This document shows positions 6,170-10,749 of a stretch of 10,749 nucleotides of DNA, piece after piece. Under the pieces are notes generated by a model that was not told the origin of the DNA, did no database searches, and saw only the letters and a program-made list of their open reading frames with translations. The position numbers and the translations under genes are program-made. Position 1 is the stretch's first letter. Every line of letters starts with the position of its first letter. This stretch comes from Gonapodya prolifera JEL478. Taxonomy: Eukaryota; Monoblepharomycota; Monoblepharidomycetes; Monoblepharidales; Gonapodyaceae. The stretch lies in NCBI GenBank assembly GCA_001574975.1, contig KQ965951.1, positions 1 through 10,749 on the forward strand, written 5' to 3'.

Positions 6170-8251
6170 ATGGATGCACTAACACATCAGCTGAATGCGC
6201 TTTCACTAGTTGATGACGACGAACTATTGGAATGGCTCACCAATCAGTACCCAAATCGCCGCGATCACCCCTCATTCAATTGCGAGCATCTTTACGACGG
6301 GAGTGGTCCGATGCTTTCATACCAAGAAAACGCAGAGACTGTCAGTCGTTTCATGGCCATTTGGAATGAAAAACACGCCAGCACCAGGGCTGGACAAATT
6401 GAACGTAGTGGACATCCATTCGGCGTCTTGGCAGGAGCCTCAGGGGTTGGAAAAACGCGATTTCTCATTGAACTTGGACGGATAGCTTCTCTTCCTGTTG
6501 CTATTTTGAGCTATAACAATGGCAACGAACCGACCAACATGGACTCTGTGATGGGACCAGAACTGTCACTCTCTGCCAGGCTCCTCCATGCTATATTCGT
6601 CCGACCAAATCAACCATTTGAATCATTTGCTCGTGACCTGCAAACCTATTTGCATGGCAAAACCCTATCATTTCGAGCATGTGTGAAACTAGCATTAGGA
6701 GTTGCGCGCAATCAGTCGCTTATTGTGGCGGTGGACGAGATCAATGTGTTGGTAGAATGGGATCGAGATGGACGTTTCCTTTCATCAATATCGCGCACAA
6801 TAGGGTCAGTCATGTGCGTGCCACCAGACGGAGCGACAGTGATGGGGATCATGTCTGGGACTGCAGTTATCGAAATCCAACAAGAGTTCCGGGAATCATC
6901 ATGCGCATACGTGCATATTCCACTGTACTCTCTGTGTGAACAAGACAAAGAGAACATATTATTGGACTTGCCGTTTTTCCAAGACAGAAGATGGATGTCC
7001 TGTCGTTCATTTAGGTGCTGTCTTCGCGATATCGGTGGACTTCCTCGATTTGTAAAATATTTTATCACAGAATGTCTGGCTTTTGCAGAGCACACAGAGG
7101 ACCTCGAAAAATGGGACTATGTTGCTATAATGAATAACCTAAAAACAGTGACAAAGCGTAGGTACATGGGATTGGCGGGGCGATTTGGACAGAAAATCAT
7201 CCAACACGTTGTGTTGCAAACTATCGTACACCGAAACGACGTGGTAGATCCCCTTGTCGACAAAGATTGCTCATATGGCATATTGGAGCAGACATCTGAC
7301 CTGGTGCTGCAAGATCGTCTACCTGGGTATATCATTTCTATCCCATACATATGGATCAGGTACCTCTTAGAAAATCCAACAAGCTCTGGTGACACGGTCA
7401 TGGTACTTCTCCGCAGACTCATGGCAGTGTCAGAGCCCATTTCCTATTGGCAACAGTTCGAAGATTTTGCTGCGGCATTCGAGGCTGTAAAACTCATGTT
7501 CACGCGAAGGACACGCGATGACATGACACTTGCCTCCTACTTTGGCGTACTGGATTCGACATGTCCAAAGTTTCATATGAAGTTCAAGTTAGTAGACAAC
7601 ATATCTGTCACATCGCTGGATCGACACTTTCCAAAATCTGGTATTTTCAAGGACTCTGACACTGTGACAGACCGAGAGTCTCGAGAGAAACGACGTTGGA
7701 CAGATGGAAAGACCATTGTGGTCAATGGGGCAGATGCACCCTTTGCGGATCTTTTTTTTGCAATCACGCTTTTTGATGGACGAAGAATCCTGGTCTGTGG
7801 GCAATGCAAATTGTACAGAAAGAGAATCTTGACGAAGGATTGCGTCGACGAAGAGTTGGAGAAAGTCCGATCCAGGTTCAAAAACGTGCCCGGATGTCAT
7901 GATTTTATTCTAGTATTGTACGCGACAAAGGTGTCACCAAACCTTCAAATGCATGGAGATGACTACATTGTCTTGGGGCCGGTGCAACTGGAAGCCCACT
8001 TTGGAAGCTCAATGGCGGCACGTGCCTTATATCTCCTCGAGAATCAGCGTGTGAATGTGAACACGTTCACCTTCCAGGAAATCATGGGAATGAGGGGTGT
8101 CCACACCCAAAGATTTTGGCTTCGGCAGGGTGTCGGCCCTGAAAAGGCAAGCAAAATAGTTGAAGCTCGCAAAAACGGCCCGTTTCTCACTAAAGATGAT
8201 TTTGTGACTCGAACGGGATTGAAAGCATTAGTTGATCAAATTGAGGTGTAA
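6170..8251 (+). CDS. Crinkler/RHS-type P-loop NTPase with PD-(D/E)xK nuclease and HhH
   Basis: Single-exon gene, 693 aa from ATG 6170; the frame runs 12 nt further upstream only through TTG. The STAND/AAA-like P-loop NTPase has Walker A GASGVGKT (89–96) and Walker B LIVAVDEIN (184–192, DE at 189–190), with a sensor-like IMSGT (227–231). The C-terminal part has the order of an REase-fold nuclease: Glu near 431 (FEDFAAAFEA), Asp527 in PFADLFF, and the Gln545-x-Lys547 pair in GQCKLY. This architecture is known for eukaryotic Crinkler (CRN) and trypanosome RHS proteins, which are often subtelomeric and are thought to act in the nucleus. The extreme C-terminus is a ComEA-like helix-hairpin-helix (VNVNTFTFQEIMGMRGV … GVGPEKASKIVEARKNGPFL), interrupted by an 11-residue insertion at about 643–654. 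I see no N-terminal signal or LxLFLAK-type CRN leader. AATAAA at 8290–8295 is 39 nt after the stop. Confidence 0.75.
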   Translation: MDALTHQLNALSLVDDDELLEWLTNQYPNRRDHPSFNCEHLYDGSGPMLSYQENAETVSRFMAIWNEKHASTRAGQIERSGHPFGVLAGASGVGKTRFLIELGRIASLPVAILSYNNGNEPTNMDSVMGPELSLSARLLHAIFVRPNQPFESFARDLQTYLHGKTLSFRACVKLALGVARNQSLIVAVDEINVLVEWDRDGRFLSSISRTIGSVMCVPPDGATVMGIMSGTAVIEIQQEFRESSCAYVHIPLYSLCEQDKENILLDLPFFQDRRWMSCRSFRCCLRDIGGLPRFVKYFITECLAFAEHTEDLEKWDYVAIMNNLKTVTKRRYMGLAGRFGQKIIQHVVLQTIVHRNDVVDPLVDKDCSYGILEQTSDLVLQDRLPGYIISIPYIWIRYLLENPTSSGDTVMVLLRRLMAVSEPISYWQQFEDFAAAFEAVKLMFTRRTRDDMTLASYFGVLDSTCPKFHMKFKLVDNISVTSLDRHFPKSGIFKDSDTVTDRESREKRRWTDGKTIVVNGADAPFADLFFAITLFDGRRILVCGQCKLYRKRILTKDCVDEELEKVRSRFKNVPGCHDFILVLYATKVSPNLQMHGDDYIVLGPVQLEAHFGSSMAARALYLLENQRVNVNTFTFQEIMGMRGVHTQRFWLRQGVGPEKASKIVEARKNGPFLTKDDFVTRTGLKALVDQIEV
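8099..8130 (+). repeat. 32-nt dispersed repeat, copy 1 (in nuclease HhH)
   Basis: It begins GTCCACACCC and ends TTGGCTTCGGCAGGG. It matches 8865–8896 at 27 of 32 positions, the last 16 without mismatch. The hexamer GGTGTC flanks the insertion at 8096–8101 and 8129–8134, exactly 33 nt apart. Confidence 0.75.
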
Positions 8252-8548
8252 TCCAGAGGCGGAAATCATTTTTCTCAACGTACTATTACAATAAAACAAT
8301 GGCTAGCAAAATGCATGTCAGGGCATACGAGTGAGACTCTTAAGTCGAAACAAGTCTCTAGCATTAGTTGGGTTAGTATTGGGGCAGACACCGTGCTATA
8401 TCCAACCTAACTACAAACTGTTGCTCCGGGAATAGATTGTCTTGTAGGTTCTGATAGCTTTTTAATGATTTTAATAGTTTTTATACGGAGCGTGAAAAGG
8501 CTTTTGTGATTTTGCAGATCTACATATTTTCAAAACCTACAATATCAA
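8252..8548. other. Intergenic spacer, A/T-rich toward its right end
   Basis: Apart from the AATAAA hexamer there is no open frame of interest. The right part (8455–8548) is T/A-rich (TTTTTAATGATTTTAATAG and TTTTTATACGG) and probably holds the promoter of the orphan gene at 8549. Confidence 0.4.
8290..8295 (+). terminator. AATAAA polyadenylation signal
   Basis: A canonical hexamer sits 39 nt after the stop codon of the NTPase–nuclease gene, a normal distance for fungal mRNA 3' ends. I saw no equally good match downstream of the ART-like gene. Confidence 0.5.
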
Positions 8549-8908
8549 ATGCCACCAGAGACAGTTTATGTTCTTAATTATGTTGATTATTATGGTGGGA
8601 GCCAGCATTACGTGTGTGGAGTTTTCATGAATTACAAAGATGCTCTCGCAATTGCTATACTTCAAGGCGAACCTCACGATTTCTGCTTTAATGGGATAAA
8701 GTATGAGATAACGAGACACCAAATATCGAATTATGAACCTGGGGCTCAGATGAGAATACCATTTGTGCATGATATTGACGATTACGTTGACATGTTTCAC
8801 GACAGACCAGATGTAATCAATAAAATAGAACATGTTATTGCATACGCAGAGCACTTGGATTCAAGTCCTCACCTAACAAATTTGGCTTCGGCAGGGCATC
8901 AGAGTTGA
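8549..8908 (+). CDS. Small orphan protein, 119 aa
   Basis: I do not recognise this protein. The ATG has AAATCAA before it, and the frame is rich in tyrosine, aspartate and histidine: VYVLNYVDYYGGSQHYVCGV at the start, FMNYKDALAIAIL, then FCFNGIKYEIT, and a helical end with VINKIEHVIAYAEHL. The middle (a Gly-x-Phe…Ala-Leu segment) resembles small domains where a strand pair is followed by a helix, but no family follows from that. There is no signal peptide or membrane segment. The last dozen codons overlap the second copy of the 32-nt repeat (8865–8896). If a 30-nt GT–AG block there were spliced, the C-terminus would read DSRHQS instead of DSSPHLTNLASAGHQS. It could be a subtelomeric effector-like gene or a chance frame; amino-acid composition favours a real gene. 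Confidence 0.5.
   Translation: MPPETVYVLNYVDYYGGSQHYVCGVFMNYKDALAIAILQGEPHDFCFNGIKYEITRHQISNYEPGAQMRIPFVHDIDDYVDMFHDRPDVINKIEHVIAYAEHLDSSPHLTNLASAGHQS
8865..8896 (+). repeat. 32-nt dispersed repeat, copy 2 (end of orphan gene)
   Basis: It begins GTCCTCACCT and ends with the same TTTGGCTTCGGCAGGG. It contains CTAAC, a canonical branch site, 20 nt before CAG. It lies in a different reading frame from copy 1, so the similarity is at the DNA level rather than from a shared peptide. Confidence 0.75.
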
Positions 8909-8942
8909 CGTGTCTGTTTTTTTAAGCACGTACCATCTTGGC

Positions 8943-8951
8943 ACTTATATA
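8943..8951 (+). promoter_or_regulatory. TATA-like box of the F-box/ankyrin gene
   Basis: CTTATATATTCC lies about 65 nt before ATG 9015, leaving a short 5' leader. It is the best promoter match between the orphan gene and the F-box/ankyrin gene. Confidence 0.4.
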
Positions 8952-9014
8952 TTCCTTGACCACGTCTAGGCACTTCTGAAAATTGTTCAAATTATTTTTG
9001 CACTATTTGAAAAG

Positions 9015-10242
9015 ATGCAAGCGCTTCCAGTTGAAATTCTACGCAATATTGCATTTTACACGCACTTTTGTCTTGGAATTGCAGCAAACAGGTGGATACT
9101 GAGCGCGACTTCTACACCATTTGAAATTGCGCGACGTGCGATTTTGGTGCACGGGAACGTTGATAAAGCAGCGAAGTAAAACGAGTCCACAGAAGGCCAA
9201 GGAAGTGGTGGTGTAGATATCATCGTGATTTTATTGATTTCAAACAGCTCTCGGCAGAGATGTGGTCAACGCGCTCGTTAGGGGGGACTCCAAGGTCAGC
9301 AAAAACGATATTCTTCTTTGTGCATCACGTGGTGGGAAATTGGAAATCGTGAAGGTTCTCCTGGCTTCGGGTGTGCCACCCAGTGACGAGGCACTGGTTG
9401 CAGCTATTGCTGAGTGGAACTCAGATGTAGTGGATGTTCTTATCCAGGACTTGACACAAGACCACAGAGTCCAATTATCAGACTCGGTAATTGCCGCAGT
9501 CAATTCAACTTATAGCCGTTACATAGACCCTATTCTCACTTACGTGATTGCAAGCGAAGAAGATGTGATCACTGCAATACGTACGACGATTGAACGCAAA
9601 AAAGATATAGTGGACACCCTTATTCGATTGCTTAACCGGAGGAGATTGACGTGTGATATCGACCCCTTGCTCGAGCTTGCTGTCAAAACCTTGCCTGCAA
9701 GAACTGTAATATCAATGATTGACCTCGGAAAGAATGATCCAGAAACATACTTCGTATCCTCTTTTATGTGTGCTGCTCGAGAGGGCAATATTGAGCTTCT
9801 CATAAGCCTCGAGGATTATGTTGAAATCAAGGACTATGGAGAAGACGCTTATGATATTCTTGCACGTCGCAGTGTGAGCTGTGTGAGAGGGTTGTCACAC
9901 CTGGTATCCTGTGGCGTGTGCAGGACTGAAGAACTCTTTTCACTCGCGCTTTCGGGTTACCGTGCTTCGAAGGATTGCATAGACGCAATAGAGATTTGTA
10001 TTCAAAATGGCGTACATGTTTCACGTGTCCCTTTAGACGCAAAAAAATCTAAAAACGCCTTCTGGAAATGGACAACAAGTCTCTTATTTTGCTCACGCTG
10101 TTCAATGGCGCATAACTCTAACATAAATACTGAGAAGCGACTGCCAAGTTTGGCAGTCATCTTGCATACACACACTTCCGCAGCGCTCAGCATTTTTTGC
10201 TCGCCGTGCGTCTTGTGCTCTTATGGGAGCCTTTGTTGGTGA
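9015..10242 (+). CDS. F-box/ankyrin-repeat protein, two exons
   Basis: Likely a ubiquitin-ligase adaptor or interaction protein. Exon 1 (9015–9175) starts MQALPVEILRNIAFYT, a short N-terminal F-box, and ends ARRAILVHGNVDKAA. Exon 2 starts at 9258 and continues DVVNALVRGD, then ILLCASRGGKLEIVKVLLAS, a good ankyrin repeat, with several weaker ankyrin-like repeats to about 10020. The intron 9176–9257 (82 nt) has donor GTAAAA and acceptor CTCGGCAG; phase fits, making a Lys codon at the junction. No ATG in exon 2 gives a useful start, so exon 1 is needed. Past a run of seven A's (10041–10047) the frame loses ankyrin character. With one A fewer it would read NLKTPSGNGQQVSYFAHAV and stop at 10124–10126, ahead of the DraG-like gene; as written it runs to TGA 10242. 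Family call firm, C-terminus uncertain. Confidence 0.75.
9176..9257 (+). other. Intron of the F-box/ankyrin gene
   Basis: This 82-nt GT–AG intron starts GTAAAACG and ends CTCGGCAG. An in-frame TAA immediately overlaps the donor, so unspliced reading stops after exon 1. Another AG at 9246–9247 is in the wrong phase. Confidence 0.75.
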
Positions 10243-10344
10243 TTCCGTCGGATCATTTCTCGAATTTAGCCACCTCCGTCACCGAAAACAAATAAACATT
10301 GCTCTTGCAATGCCCGGAGGTGATCCGCACATGCTCGTCCCAGG
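10202..10344 (+). pseudogene. 5' part of an ADP-ribosylglycohydrolase (DraG/ARH) gene
   Basis: DraG-family enzymes remove ADP-ribose from proteins or small molecules using a two-metal site. The frame (ATG at 10223) reads MGAFVGDSVGSFLEFSHL, the family's Gly-x-x-x-Gly-Asp-x-x-Gly…Glu-Phe start, then INIALAMPGGDPHMLVPG, the conserved segment just before the metal-binding T-D-D-[ST]-E motif. The residues before the ATG (RRASCAL, from 10202) also fit the family, so coding probably begins further upstream, through an exon I could not find. Coding ends at 10344 in a good donor (CAGG|GTAAAG) with a following in-frame TAA. None of the acceptors downstream gives TDD in phase, and the telomere starts 310 nt later. 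So the gene is a chromosome-end truncation or has its next exon missing. It carries none of the catalytic metal ligands. Confidence 0.65.
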
Positions 10345-10654
10345 GTAAAGTACAGGCGCAGACACGTCTGCTGGGTTAAGGGGTGTGGGCTACTCAAAAC
10401 AATTTTCTTGTCTCTCTTTCAATGCATACTTCAGCCCCCATCAAGATGGCGCTTGTCCCAGGGGAGGATCTCACAGTTTGGTTCCGGTGTTGGCAGCTCC
10501 CATCACAGCCGACTGTCCATATAAAGAATCGATTTCGCGAGAGCAAAAGTGAATGCTGGCGGCAGACAACCAGATGGTTTCATGACACGACAGACCCCGA
10601 CGGCTCCAAGTACGGAACGGATTCTTTGGACCCATTCAGACGTGCATGTCATGA
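10345..10654. other. Subtelomeric stretch between DraG fragment and telomere
   Basis: It may hold the 5' end of the DraG intron. A plus-strand frame from ATG 10446 (good context AAGATGG) has no stop for 68 codons and then runs into the telomere as Arg-Val repeats. It begins MALVPGEDLTVWFRCWQ and has no recognised domain. CTCGTCCCAGGG (10334–10345) recurs with one change as CTTGTCCCAGGG (10452–10463). Confidence 0.4.
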
Positions 10655-10749
10655 TAGGGTTAGGGTTAGGGTTAGGGTTAGGGTTAGGGTTAGGGTTAGG
10701 GTTAGGGTTAGGGTTAGGGTTAGGGTTAGGGTTAGGGTTAGGGTTAGGG
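10655..10749 (+). repeat. Telomere, (TTAGGG)n
   Basis: About 95 nt of perfect TTAGGG repeats (roughly 16 units) run to the end of the window with no variant unit. The G-rich strand reads outward 5'→3', as expected at a right chromosome end, so this is a terminal rather than interstitial array. The repeat type is shared by most fungi and animals; it excludes the TTTAGGG type of plants and many oomycetes. Confidence 0.97.

Noticed and set aside
1-10749. CRISPR arrays, tRNA or rRNA genes, bacterial operon features
   Set aside because: No regularly spaced repeats of the right kind and no tRNA/rRNA signatures noticed; introns and telomere show a eukaryotic chromosome.

Overview
The window is the right-hand chromosome end of a eukaryote. 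It finishes in about 95 nt of uninterrupted (TTAGGG)n, with the G-rich strand running outward. Genes have GT–AG introns with a TACTAAC-type branch site, and there are TATA boxes and an AATAAA signal. The protein mix (Golgi Qb-SNARE, F-box, F-box/ankyrin, Crinkler-type NTPase–nuclease) suggests a fungus, plausibly an early-diverging chytrid-like lineage. That placement is inference from gene content.

Layout from centromere side to telomere. (1) 385–2282, GC-richer and conventional: a two-exon GOS1/GOSR1 Golgi SNARE gene, then an unrecognised acidic protein gene with one apparent +1 frameshift. (2) 2279–4390, decayed: the 3' part of a transposase-like gene with an in-frame stop (minus strand), an F-box gene (minus strand), two diverged copies of a roughly 270-bp unit, each carrying a different palindrome at the same place, a chain of four hairpins, a short minisatellite and a further hairpin. 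(3) 4391–8908, a compact accessory block: a frameshifted minus-strand gene, a predicted DUF3990-like ADP-ribosyltransferase-fold protein, a 693-aa P-loop NTPase + PD-(D/E)xK-type nuclease + helix-hairpin-helix protein of the Crinkler/RHS-like class, and a small orphan gene. (4) 9015–10344: a two-exon F-box/ankyrin gene, then the first part of an ADP-ribosylglycohydrolase (DraG/ARH) gene whose coding stops at a splice donor. No continuation is recognisable before the telomere. (5) 10655–10749: the telomere.

The most interesting reading is that the last 6 kb is a subtelomeric effector or conflict island. It holds a putative ADP-ribose writer (the ART-fold gene), a putative ADP-ribose eraser (the DraG fragment) and a chromatin- or DNA-directed ATPase–nuclease, with ubiquitin-ligase adaptor-like F-box proteins on either side. 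Joint function is inference; the domains are read directly from motifs. A second point is a 32-nt sequence present twice (27/32 identical). One copy interrupts the helix-hairpin-helix motif of the nuclease gene and the other lies at the end of the orphan gene. Both copies begin with GT and contain a GT…AG block of 30 nt.
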